Of a DNA stretch of 64,000 bases, positions 42,880 to 51,698 are shown piece after piece. Position 1 is the stretch's first letter. Each line of letters starts with the position of its first letter. The DNA comes from Niastella sp966211305 (GTDB lineage Bacteria > Bacteroidota > Bacteroidia > Chitinophagales > Chitinophagaceae). Both the position numbers and the translations under genes were made by a program. The stretch covers positions 1-64,000 of the forward strand of contig CBIHPC010000006.1 in NCBI GenBank assembly GCA_966211305.1, given 5' to 3'. The notes beneath the pieces are model-generated. The model was not told the DNA's origin and made no database searches. It saw only the letters and a program-made list of their open reading frames with translations.

Positions 42880-45066
42880 ATGGCTTTTACTTTTTACAGG
42901 CAACTCAATGCAATGGATTGTGGCCCTACATGTTTGCGAATGATAGCCAAACATTATGGGAAGCATTATAATTCAGATTCGCTCAGGCAGGAAACCGGAT
43001 TTGGTAAACAGGGGGTGTCGATGCTGGGAATCAGTAAAGCAGCTGAAAAGATAGGGTTTAGAACAAGAGGCGTAAAACTCACGCAAGACCAGCTTTCTGT
43101 CATAAACCTTCCCTGTATTTTACATTGGGATCAAAATCACTTTGTGGTTTTAATTTCTTATAAAAAGCGTACGGTAAAAGTAGCTGACCCTGGTTCAGGT
43201 ATTCTGCATTACACCAGAAAGGAATTTTTGCAACACTGGAGTTCTTCCATTAATGAAGATGGAGATTCGATAGGCACTGCGCTGTTGCTGGAACCCACCA
43301 CCCTCTTTTATAAGCAACCTGGTGATAAAGAGCACAAATTAAGCTGGGGCCTGGCGCTAAAATACCTGCAGCAAAGCAAATGGCAGATGTGGCAGGTGTT
43401 TGCCGCCCTCGTCATCACGTCTTCTCTGCAATTGCTTTTTCCGTATTTAACTCAAAGTATAGTAGATACCGGTATAAAAACGCAGAACATACGGTTTATT
43501 ACCATTATTTTGATCGCTCAGTTAATGTTGATATTCAGCCGCACCGTAATTGATTTCATGCGCAGTCGCTTATTGCTGAAAATATCGAATATTTTTAATT
43601 TGTCAATTCTATCCGATTTCTGGATCAAGCTCACCCGGCTTCCGGTATCTTACTTCGATACTCATCATACCGGCGACACCATACAGCGTATCGGCGATCA
43701 TCAACAAATTCAGAACTTTCTTACCGGCACCGCTTTAAACACGCTGTTTTCTGTATTTAACTTTCTAATTTATGCAATTGTACTAATGATGTACAGTATG
43801 CAGATCTTTGTTGTTTTTTCAATCGGTAGTGTACTGTATTTCATCTGGATACAGTTATTCCTGCGGCTTAGGCGGAAACTTAATTATGAAACTTTTCATC
43901 TTGCTTCAAAAGAAAACAATATAACGCTTCAACTGGTACAGGGAATGCAGGAAGTAAGGCTCAATAACGCTGAGCAACTTAAACGGTGGGAATGGGAGGA
44001 CATGCAAACCTCGATATTTAAAGTTAATTTTAAAAAACTAAACTACAGTCAGTTGCAGCAGGCAGGCGCCCTGCTGATCAACCAGGGAAAAGATGTCGTC
44101 GTTACTTACATTGTTGCACAACTTGTTATCACCGGTGAGCTTACCCTTGGTACTATGTTGGCAGTTCAATATATTATCGGTCAGCTAAGCGGCCCGGTAG
44201 GTCAGTTCGTAAACTTTTTTCAAAGTGCCCAGGACGCCAAAATAAGTATCGAGCGACTCAACGAAATACATCAGATGCAGGATGAGGAAGCCGCAGATAA
44301 AACGTATTTATCACGGTTGCCGGAAGATAAAAGTATTCATATTAATAACCTCTCGTTTAGTTATCCGGGATCTATTGGTACGCCCGTACTGAATAATATT
44401 TCCCTGGAAATTCCCAATGGAAAAATTGTTGCGATTGTTGGAACCAGTGGAAGTGGTAAAACCACATTGCTGAAAATGTTGCTGAAATTCTATGCCCAGT
44501 ACACGGGCGACATAACTATCGGGGGAAGCGATTTTAAGTATATCAGCCCTTCATATTGGCGCAGTCAATGCGGTGCCGTTTTGCAGGATGGGTATATTTT
44601 TAGTGATACCATCGCCCGCAATATAGCCGTAGGCGACGAAATAATTGATCAGGACAAACTTGTCAGCTGTTGCCGCATTGCAAATATTCTCTCATTTATT
44701 GAATCATTGCCAAATGGGTTTTATACACAATTGGGCGCAGAAGGTGTAGGGATCAGCCAGGGCCAACGCCAGCGATTACTTATTGCCAGGGCAATTTATA
44801 AAGATCCGCAGTTCATGTTTTTTGATGAAGCTACTAATTCGCTTGACGCCAATAACGAAAAAGCTATTGTTGAAAACCTTCAATCATTTTTTAAAGGCCG
44901 AACTGTGGTGATTGTGGCTCACCGGTTAAGCACAGTAAGATATGCAGATAAAATTGTTGTTTTATACAAAGGAAAAATCACAGAAGAAGGAACGCATGAT
45001 GAACTGACTGCCGTTAAAGGCAGGTATTACGAACTGGTGAAAAATCAACTTGAATTAGGAACCTGA
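42880..45066 (+). CDS. lanT: C39 peptidase-containing ABC transporter (PCAT)
   Basis: The 728-residue protein has an N-terminal C39 cysteine protease domain (Cys14 in DCGPTCLRM, His87 in DQNHFVVL, Asp103), six membrane segments (about 165-440) and an ATPase domain with Walker A GTSGSGKTTLLK, signature ISQGQRQR and Walker B FMFFDEATNSLD. It would cut the leader after Gly33-Gly34 of the precursor and pump the core across the inner membrane. Its position after the modification genes and before the HlyD-like gene is typical of class I clusters in Bacteroidota. Confidence 0.93.
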   Translation: MAFTFYRQLNAMDCGPTCLRMIAKHYGKHYNSDSLRQETGFGKQGVSMLGISKAAEKIGFRTRGVKLTQDQLSVINLPCILHWDQNHFVVLISYKKRTVKVADPGSGILHYTRKEFLQHWSSSINEDGDSIGTALLLEPTTLFYKQPGDKEHKLSWGLALKYLQQSKWQMWQVFAALVITSSLQLLFPYLTQSIVDTGIKTQNIRFITIILIAQLMLIFSRTVIDFMRSRLLLKISNIFNLSILSDFWIKLTRLPVSYFDTHHTGDTIQRIGDHQQIQNFLTGTALNTLFSVFNFLIYAIVLMMYSMQIFVVFSIGSVLYFIWIQLFLRLRRKLNYETFHLASKENNITLQLVQGMQEVRLNNAEQLKRWEWEDMQTSIFKVNFKKLNYSQLQQAGALLINQGKDVVVTYIVAQLVITGELTLGTMLAVQYIIGQLSGPVGQFVNFFQSAQDAKISIERLNEIHQMQDEEAADKTYLSRLPEDKSIHINNLSFSYPGSIGTPVLNNISLEIPNGKIVAIVGTSGSGKTTLLKMLLKFYAQYTGDITIGGSDFKYISPSYWRSQCGAVLQDGYIFSDTIARNIAVGDEIIDQDKLVSCCRIANILSFIESLPNGFYTQLGAEGVGISQGQRQRLLIARAIYKDPQFMFFDEATNSLDANNEKAIVENLQSFFKGRTVVIVAHRLSTVRYADKIVVLYKGKITEEGTHDELTAVKGRYYELVKNQLELGT

Positions 45067-45080
45067 TAAATTTCTCTCTT

Positions 45081-46418
45081 ATGAGCAACGACGAAACAGG
45101 TAAAAGCTTTCTATCGACTCCCCTGCCGGTTAACGGACATGCTAAGTTATACAACAGATCTCTGCTTACACAGGAGGTTATTTCACGAAAACCAACATTC
45201 TTTGAACGTTGGGCCCTTTTGCTTTTTCTTGGGCTGTTATTGGTATTGTTCGGTTGTACCTGGTTTGTCGACTATCCCGACGTAATTGAGGCAGGGGCCA
45301 TCCTTACGGCGGAGAACGCGCCCAAAGAAATAGTGCCTTTGCAGGACGGACGGCTGGTAAAACTTTTTATAAAGAATGATCAGGATGTTAAAGAACAACA
45401 GGTAATTGGCTGGATGGAAAGCACAGCGAATCATGAAGATGTAATTGCCCTATGGGGCAAACTCGATAAAGGGCTGCAGTTATTGTCGAAGGGTCGAACA
45501 AAAGACGTTTCACTTTTATTTGCCGTTCGTTATATGAATATGGGCGAACTACAAAATGATTATCAGAAATTTATCGCGGCATGGCAGCAGTTTAACGACT
45601 ATTTTGTGAATGACTTCTATATTCAAAAGCGAAATTTTCTGGTAAAAGACCTGCAAACGCTCAGGAAAATGAAGGAAAATCTTTTGCACCAGCAATCAAT
45701 TGTAGAGCAAAGCCTTCAGCTGGCATCCGAGTCATTTGATATGAATAATTCTTTGTTGCAGCAAAAGGTGATTTCAAAAGAAGATCTCAGAAACGAAAAA
45801 AGCCGGTTGTACAATAAACAACTTGAATTGCCCCAGCTCAAAGGACAATTGCTTTCCAACGAAAACCAGCAAAGAGAAAAACAAAAGGAAATTGATCAGC
45901 TTGAACACGATATTTCACAACAGGTAATAATTTTTCAACAGGCTTTACAGGCAATGAAAAGTGCAACAGATGACTGGATGAAAAAGTTTGTGCTGCAATC
46001 GCCGGTCGACGGAAAGGTGACTTTCTTTATTCCATTGCAGGAGAACCAGCTGTTGAGAAAAGGGAAACTGCTGGGGTACGTATATATACCGGATACAAAG
46101 TATTATGCCGAATTGAACCTGCCGCAGAGCAATTTTGGTAAAGCCGATACAGGATTGAATGTACAACTGCATTTTGATGCCTACCCTTTTGAGGAATATG
46201 GAAGTGTAAATGGAAAACTCAATTATATATCTTCCCTGCCATCTGACAGTGGTTTTCTGGCAACAGTTCGTTTGGATAGCGGTTTGTATACCACGCACAA
46301 GAAAGTTATTCAATACAAAAGCCGATTGAATGCCCGCGCCTTCGTAATAACTAAAAATACCAATCTGCTGATGCGATTATACTATGGCATAGTGAAAGCT
46401 ACTTCATTCGAAAAATAA
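45081..46418 (+). CDS. HlyD/AcrA-family membrane-fusion adaptor
   Basis: The 445-residue protein has one membrane segment (residues 47-65, LLLFLGLLLVLFGCTWF), a biotinyl-lipoyl-like half (EIVPLQDGRLVKLFIKND), a long coiled coil (about 155-280, rich in Gln/Leu/Lys), and a second lipoyl half (FVLQSPVDGKVTFF). This is the layout of HlyD/EmrA adaptors that bridge an ABC exporter to an outer-membrane TolC channel. No TolC gene is in the window. It follows the PCAT gene by 14 bases, and ends 15 bases before the convergent GT14 gene, closing the plus-strand operon. Confidence 0.88.
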   Translation: MSNDETGKSFLSTPLPVNGHAKLYNRSLLTQEVISRKPTFFERWALLLFLGLLLVLFGCTWFVDYPDVIEAGAILTAENAPKEIVPLQDGRLVKLFIKNDQDVKEQQVIGWMESTANHEDVIALWGKLDKGLQLLSKGRTKDVSLLFAVRYMNMGELQNDYQKFIAAWQQFNDYFVNDFYIQKRNFLVKDLQTLRKMKENLLHQQSIVEQSLQLASESFDMNNSLLQQKVISKEDLRNEKSRLYNKQLELPQLKGQLLSNENQQREKQKEIDQLEHDISQQVIIFQQALQAMKSATDDWMKKFVLQSPVDGKVTFFIPLQENQLLRKGKLLGYVYIPDTKYYAELNLPQSNFGKADTGLNVQLHFDAYPFEEYGSVNGKLNYISSLPSDSGFLATVRLDSGLYTTHKKVIQYKSRLNARAFVITKNTNLLMRLYYGIVKATSFEK

Positions 46419-46433
46419 TTGCCGCGTCGGAAA

Positions 46434-47294
46434 TTATTGAAGTACCCGTTGCATGATCGATTGAATGACTGCCGCATCTTTAGCTGTGGAAAATTTTCTG
46501 GCAAAAAGTTTTCCCGATTCAGTAATAGTAAAGATGTCATCCATGGTAAGCATGCGGGGGTATTCAGGGCCTTTTTTCCAGTCGGTATAAAGCAGGTTGT
46601 CATTGATAACATCGTCACTGAAATCGCTGTTCATTAGCAGCGTATGAAAGAATAATTCGTCAGGAACGAGTGTCTTCTTAAAAAAGTCGACATATTCAGC
46701 ATTATGGTCTATGAAATTGAGCAGGCTTTTTATGCAATTATATGACAATACCCACCATTGAGATCCACCATATGGAGTAAGATCTCCCGGAAATGGTCGT
46801 TCCATTTTAACCTCCTTCTGCAACATGGCTAATCGTTTTGCGTCAACTATACCGGCTTCATCTACGAACCAATAGTAGCGAATTCTCTCGAGGCCCCCGT
46901 TCCCATTCCAGCCGGAATAAGGAAGTTCATTATAATTTATAAATTCTTTGCCATGATTTGTTTCTAGGTAGCTGATAATCTTTTCTGCAGGTTGAATGGG
47001 AAGGTGCTGCGAGCTTAACAATATAAGATAATCAAACTTGTCTCTCAACGACCTCTTCATCAATTGCAATGTAACATTCACAATGCTAAAACCACCCCAG
47101 TTTACGGGTATTCTGTTAGTTAAAAAATTTATTCTTTTCTGGTTGTTCTCCGATAAATGCCTGCGCGCTTCCTGTAAAGGCACTTTTTTGTCTATATGTA
47201 AATAAAAATTTATTTGAGGATGGTCTAATGCCGTTATTATATTTTGCAGGTTGTCGAAATTATTATGAGCAATTACGGCTACAGCAATTTTCAT
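46434..47294 (-). CDS. GT14 (core-2/I-branching) family glycosyltransferase
   Basis: The 286-residue protein has the marks of the beta-1,6-N-acetylglucosaminyltransferase family: VIAHNNFDNLQNII near the N terminus, YLILLSSQHLPIQPAEKI (about 88-105), GGSQWWVLSYNCIKSLL and VPDELFFHTLLMNSDF. GT14 enzymes transfer sugars, usually GlcNAc or xylose. The gene converges on the HlyD gene with a 15-base gap; that closeness and the lack of other genes suggest it belongs to the lanthipeptide cluster as a third sugar-adding enzyme, but a role in surface glycans is equally possible. Confidence 0.75.
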   Translation of the reverse strand: MKIAVAVIAHNNFDNLQNIITALDHPQINFYLHIDKKVPLQEARRHLSENNQKRINFLTNRIPVNWGGFSIVNVTLQLMKRSLRDKFDYLILLSSQHLPIQPAEKIISYLETNHGKEFINYNELPYSGWNGNGGLERIRYYWFVDEAGIVDAKRLAMLQKEVKMERPFPGDLTPYGGSQWWVLSYNCIKSLLNFIDHNAEYVDFFKKTLVPDELFFHTLLMNSDFSDDVINDNLLYTDWKKGPEYPRMLTMDDIFTITESGKLFARKFSTAKDAAVIQSIMQRVLQ

Positions 47295-47606
47295 TAAAGT
47301 TTGTTTAGGGAATCAGGGATTAACATTTACGCATAAATGTTATATTTATATGCCGTCATTAAGTTCTGAATTTATTTTTACTTCAACAAAAAAGCAGCCG
47401 GTTTAATTCGGGAATCCGTTATTCGTTACTAATGGTAACAACTTACATGAACCGGAAACCGTCGCAAATCAACTCATATGATATTAACATGGCCTGATCA
47501 AATAAAGCAAAGGATAGTTGCGTAATCAGTCAATAAAAGTATCCATTGGGCAGGTAAGATGCATGCGTAGAGTAGAAATTGAATGAAACAAGCCGGGTAA
47601 CACCAT
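47295..47606. other. intergenic region between cluster and dnaK
   Basis: About 310 bases with no supported gene, hairpin or repeat array; it should contain the promoter of the GT14 gene. The dnaK terminator follows at 47607-47635. Confidence 0.4.
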
Positions 47607-47635
47607 AAAAAAAGCCCCGGCAGTATCGCCGGGGC
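47607..47635 (-). terminator. dnaK terminator
   Basis: On the minus strand GCCCCGGC, loop GATACT, GCCGGGGC, then seven T. It lies about 30 bases after the dnaK stop. Confidence 0.92.
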
Positions 47636-47662
47636 CTTCGTCTTTTATTGTAATCTCCGTCC

Positions 47663-49576
47663 TTATTTCACTTCTTCGTATTCGGCATCGGTTACGTTTT
47701 CACCGCCGCCGCCATTGTTACCGCCGCCCTGTTGCTGACCGTCGCCAGGTTGCTGGCCACCGGCCTGTGCGCCTTGTGTGGCTTTGTACAACTCTTCGCT
47801 GGCTGCTGTCCAGGCATTGTTCATTTCCGTTGTAGCAGCGTCGATAGCATTCAGGTCCTGCGATTTGTGCGCTTCTTTCAACTTGTTCAGTGCAGTTTCA
47901 ATGGGCGCTTTTTTATCAGCGGGGATCTTGTCTCCGTATTCTTTCAATTGTTTTTCGGTCTGGAAGATCAGGCTGTCGGCCTGGTTGATCTTGTCAACCT
48001 TTTCACGGGCCGCCTTATCGGTAGCTTCGTTGGCTTTTGCCTCGTTCTTCATTTTTTCGATCTCGTCCTTACTTAAACCGCTACCGGCTTCGATCCTGAT
48101 CTTTTGTTCTTTACCAGTGCCTTTATCCTTTGCCAGTACGTGCAGGATACCATTGGCGTCGATATCGAAGGTTACTTCAATTTGCGGAACGCCACGGGGC
48201 GCAGGCGGAATGTCTGTCAACTGGAAGCGGCCGAGGCTCTTGTTCTGATTGGCCATTGGACGCTCGCCCTGCAACACATGTATTTCAACACCAGGCTGGT
48301 TATCGCTGGCGGTAGAGAACACTTCTGATTTTTTGGTGGGGATGGTTGTGTTTGAATCGATCAAACGGGTCATTACGCCACCCATTGTCTCTATACCGAG
48401 GCTCAGCGGAGTTACGTCGAGCAACAGTACGTCTTTTACCTCACCGGTCAATACCGCACCCTGAATAGCAGCGCCAACGGCTACCACTTCATCGGGGTTC
48501 ACACCTCTGTTGGGTTTCTTGCCGAAGAATTTTTCTACGATCTCCTGTACTTTGGGAATACGGGTGCTACCACCTACCAGTATCACTTCGTCGATTTGAG
48601 AAGTAGATAAACCGGCATCTTTCAGCGCCTGCTCGCAGGGTTTCAGGCAGCGTTCGAATAATTTATCGGCCAGCTGTTCGAATTTTGCGCGGCTCAGTTT
48701 CTTTACCAGGTGTTTGGGCACTCCGTCAACTGCGGTTATATATGGCAGATTGATCTCTGTTTCAGTTGAAGAAGACAATTCAACTTTTGCTTTTTCAGCA
48801 GCTTCTTTCAACCGTTGTAAAGCCATCGGGTCTTTACGCAGGTCAACGCCTTCATCGTTCTTAAATTCGGCTGCCAGCCAGTCCATGATCACTTTATCGA
48901 AGTCGTCACCGCCAAGGTGGGTATCACCATTGGTTGATTTTACTTCGAAAACGCCATCGCCGAGTTCCAGTACAGAAATATCGAATGTACCACCGCCAAG
49001 GTCAAATACGGCGATCTTCTGATCGTGTTTGCCTTTATCGAGACCGTAAGCCAGCGCCGCAGCGGTAGGTTCGTTCACGATACGGCGTACATTTAGACCG
49101 GCAATTTCACCGGCTTCTTTGGTAGCCTGACGTTGTGCGTCGTTAAAGTAAGCCGGAACGGTAATTACGGCTTCATTTACTTCCTGGCCCAGGTAATCTT
49201 CTGCTGTTTTCTTCATTTTCTGAAGGATCATGGCAGATAATTCCTGGGGTGTATATAAGCGGCCGTCTATGTCAATACGTACCGTATTATTGTCACCTTT
49301 TGCTACCTTATAGCTCCAGTGGCTGATCTCTTCTGTCACCTCGTCAAACCGGCGTCCCATGAAACGCTTAACGCTCATGATGGTATTATGCGGGTTGGTA
49401 ATGGCCTGGCGTTTCGCCGGATCACCTACTTTACGTTCGCCGTTCTTCAGAAAAGCCACTACAGACGGGGTGGTACGGCGTCCCTCGTCATTGGCAATTA
49501 CCACCGGTTCATTTCCTTCCATTACTGCAACGCAGCTGTTGGTGGTACCGAGGTCAATTCCTATTATCTTTCCCAT
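47663..49576 (-). CDS. dnaK: chaperone DnaK (Hsp70)
   Basis: The 637-residue protein has the full Hsp70 pattern: GIDLGTTNSCVAVMEG, VPAYFNDAQRQATKEAGEIAG, IAVFDLGGGTFDISVLELGDG, VGGSTRIPKVQE, then the substrate domain (LSLGIETMGGVMTRLI, RGVPQIEVTFDIDANGILHV), and a Gly/Gln-rich tail ending in a DnaK-typical acidic TDAEYEEVK. It folds proteins with DnaJ and GrpE, neither of which is adjacent. A Rho-independent terminator follows; the gene is monocistronic here. Confidence 0.97.
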   Translation of the reverse strand: MGKIIGIDLGTTNSCVAVMEGNEPVVIANDEGRRTTPSVVAFLKNGERKVGDPAKRQAITNPHNTIMSVKRFMGRRFDEVTEEISHWSYKVAKGDNNTVRIDIDGRLYTPQELSAMILQKMKKTAEDYLGQEVNEAVITVPAYFNDAQRQATKEAGEIAGLNVRRIVNEPTAAALAYGLDKGKHDQKIAVFDLGGGTFDISVLELGDGVFEVKSTNGDTHLGGDDFDKVIMDWLAAEFKNDEGVDLRKDPMALQRLKEAAEKAKVELSSSTETEINLPYITAVDGVPKHLVKKLSRAKFEQLADKLFERCLKPCEQALKDAGLSTSQIDEVILVGGSTRIPKVQEIVEKFFGKKPNRGVNPDEVVAVGAAIQGAVLTGEVKDVLLLDVTPLSLGIETMGGVMTRLIDSNTTIPTKKSEVFSTASDNQPGVEIHVLQGERPMANQNKSLGRFQLTDIPPAPRGVPQIEVTFDIDANGILHVLAKDKGTGKEQKIRIEAGSGLSKDEIEKMKNEAKANEATDKAAREKVDKINQADSLIFQTEKQLKEYGDKIPADKKAPIETALNKLKEAHKSQDLNAIDAATTEMNNAWTAASEELYKATQGAQAGGQQPGDGQQQGGGNNGGGGENVTDAEYEEVK

Positions 49577-50121
49577 ATATGCTGAATTTAATGTTCCATT
49601 ATGGTTATCAATGATTATGCCGCGGAGAAGAAGAGTGAAAAAATGTCAGTTTGGGTGGCAGAATGTTTCTTTTGCAATGAGGTGATGATCCTGAATGTCA
49701 TGAATCGATGTGATAAAGCGATAATATACTTTCTGTGCGGCAGTCTCATTTTTCGGAAACACGCGCTGTGAACAGATCTTGCGCCGGCACTCAAAAATGT
49801 TCAGTCGAAGCATTCTCCTGTATTCCATTACCACATTTTCGAATTATCACATTAGCAAATTCGCTAATTGGCTACTTGCGTCCCTGATGATCAAAAATCG
49901 AATAAGAAAACTGCGAAACGATCTTGTACATATAATGATGTATTTATATCTTCACGCAACACCCCTGAATCACCGTTTATACGCAGTAGAATTACTGTGC
50001 CGAACCGGGTGATTTTCAGTAAGAACGAATAAACCGTGAGTAAAACGATAGTTTTTGAAATCCGGCATTCCCTTTGAAGAAAAGGGATTGACCTTAATAA
50101 TGTCCCTTAAAAAATTCTCTT
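49577..50121. other. intergenic region upstream of dnaK
   Basis: About 545 bases with an octad array at 49827-49874. The dnaK promoter must lie here, but no CIRCE-type inverted repeat was seen. No other gene could be supported. Confidence 0.4.
49827..49874. repeat. ATTATCAC octad array (six units)
   Basis: Units in exact 8-bp register: ATTACCAC, ATTTTCGA, ATTATCAC, ATTAGCAA, ATTCGCTA, ATTGGCTA. Family as at 22919 and 23625. Confidence 0.8.
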
Positions 50122-50799
50122 ATGGTTTTTCAGTTCTGGGCCCTATTTGCCATCCTGACTGCTGGCATTGTTTTTTGCGACCGAAAGTTCAATATGCTGC
50201 GTGACCTCAGCAAGGCCAATCCCCGGCCATATAGCTGGTCACGGGTTCAGTTGGCCTGGTGGTCGGTGATCATTCTGACCTCCTTTACCACCATCATGCT
50301 GCAAACCGGTCATGCTCCCAATTTGCACACCTCCACACTTGTTTTACTGGGTATCAGCGCCGGCACCATGGCCGCCGCCCGGGTTATCGATCTGGCCGAC
50401 CAGCAGAATTCGCTGGTATTCCGGCATCAGGACATCAAGACCAACAATTTTTTTCTCGATCTCCTGTCAGATCAGAACGGGATAAGCATTCAGCGTTTCC
50501 AGGCTATTATTTTCAATGCCGTGTTCGGCCTCTGGTTTATTTCCTCCACGCTGGGCAACCTCGGCGATCCCAACTTTTGTTTGTCGGATTTTGTCAAAGG
50601 CGATCCCAATCTGGCGCAATGCCTGCTGCATTCAACCGACTTTTTAATTCCAATCGTCAGTGACAACAACCTGATACTGCTTGGATTAAGTTCGGCCACC
50701 TATGCCGCATTGAAAATAACCGAAAACAAAGGAACAGCTTCGGAAACCCTGTCGGAAAAAGTGGTGGATGAAGCCTTGAACACCCCTGCACAGGGTTAA
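50122..50799 (+). CDS. membrane protein of unknown function
   Basis: The 225-residue protein has about five hydrophobic segments (near 4-20, 45-62, 68-86, 127-146 and 175-192). No known domain is recognised. It lies nine bases before the peptidoglycan amidase gene at 50809, so the two are likely co-transcribed. A membrane protein coupled to an amidase could form a wall-lysis or envelope-remodelling pair, but that is inference from position only. Confidence 0.6.
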   Translation: MVFQFWALFAILTAGIVFCDRKFNMLRDLSKANPRPYSWSRVQLAWWSVIILTSFTTIMLQTGHAPNLHTSTLVLLGISAGTMAAARVIDLADQQNSLVFRHQDIKTNNFFLDLLSDQNGISIQRFQAIIFNAVFGLWFISSTLGNLGDPNFCLSDFVKGDPNLAQCLLHSTDFLIPIVSDNNLILLGLSSATYAALKITENKGTASETLSEKVVDEALNTPAQG

Positions 50800-50808
50800 A
50801 TCATTTAT

Positions 50809-51546
50809 ATGAACATTACTCCTGTTTTAAGTCCCAATTTTACCCAGGGAAGAAGAACCTACCGACCCGAAGCCATCGTTATTCATGTTATGGATGGAAC
50901 GCTGAAAGGCACCGATAGCTGGTTCAGCAGCGCGCTGTCGCAGGTGTCGGCCCATTATGGTATTGGCAAGAACGGCGAAGTACACCAGTATGTCGATGAA
51001 ATCGATACTGCCTGGCATGCCGGCCGCATTCATGACCCCACCTGGCCCCTCATTAAAAAAACTTCCGACGGAATGTATATAAACCCCAACTATTATACGA
51101 TTGGGGTAGAACATGAAGGCAACGAACAAAGCGAGTGGACCGACGCCATGTACGCCACCAGTGCCGAACTCATTCGCAAAATGTGTCAACGCTGGAGCAT
51201 TCCCGCTGACCGCCTGCATATTATAGGGCATCATGAAATTTATTCTTTAAAGAACTGCCCCGGTTTTAAGGTGGATATGGATAAGCTGATCGCCCTCGTG
51301 AATGGCAGCACACAACATGTGAACGGACAAATAAGTAAAACCGAAAAATTCGGTAAGGTAACCACGTTAACCCGGCTGAACCTGCGTGCAGGGCCGGGTA
51401 AAGTATATAAGATAACGAATATGGTCAATGCCGGAATTCAACTGGCCTACGATGGTTTTACCATGCAGGGCGAAACGGTGAACGGTAATGGAAAATGGTA
51501 TTATACGGAAGAAGGCAACTGGTTCTGGAGCGGCGGCGTGAAATAA
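50809..51546 (+). CDS. N-acetylmuramoyl-L-alanine amidase (PGRP/Amidase_2) with SH3-like domain
   Basis: The 245-residue protein has an Amidase_2 domain (about 18-162): AIVIHVMDGTLKGTDSWF, SAHYGIGKNGEVHQYVDEIDTAWHAG, IGVEHEGNEQSEWTDA and IIGHHEIYSLKNCPGF, with zinc His residues in VIHVM and in WHAG/GHHEI, followed by an SH3-like segment (LTRLNLRAGPGKVYKIT). No signal peptide is seen. It cuts the amide bond between MurNAc and L-Ala, like T7-lysozyme-type endolysins. The stop TAA (51544-51546) leads straight into an octad array. Confidence 0.85.
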   Translation: MNITPVLSPNFTQGRRTYRPEAIVIHVMDGTLKGTDSWFSSALSQVSAHYGIGKNGEVHQYVDEIDTAWHAGRIHDPTWPLIKKTSDGMYINPNYYTIGVEHEGNEQSEWTDAMYATSAELIRKMCQRWSIPADRLHIIGHHEIYSLKNCPGFKVDMDKLIALVNGSTQHVNGQISKTEKFGKVTTLTRLNLRAGPGKVYKITNMVNAGIQLAYDGFTMQGETVNGNGKWYYTEEGNWFWSGGVK

Positions 51547-51698
51547 TGTGATAATATGCTAATGTGATAATGCTTCTGGTGCAGCAGTCTTTTTTTCCGG
51601 GACCTAACTTTATGACAATCGTAAACCCAGGCATTGCACCCAAACCGCTCACGCGAAGCATTCCCGATGCTGTATTCATTAGCATATTAGCTAATTAT
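51544..51698. repeat. facing pair of GTGATAAT/ATTAG octad arrays
   Basis: Left: GTGATAAT, ATGCTAAT, GTGATAAT (51548-51571), entered from the amidase stop. Right, inverted: TTCATTAG, CATATTAG, CTAATTAT (51675-51698), containing the stop of the GtrA gene. About 100 unrepeated bases lie between. Confidence 0.8.
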
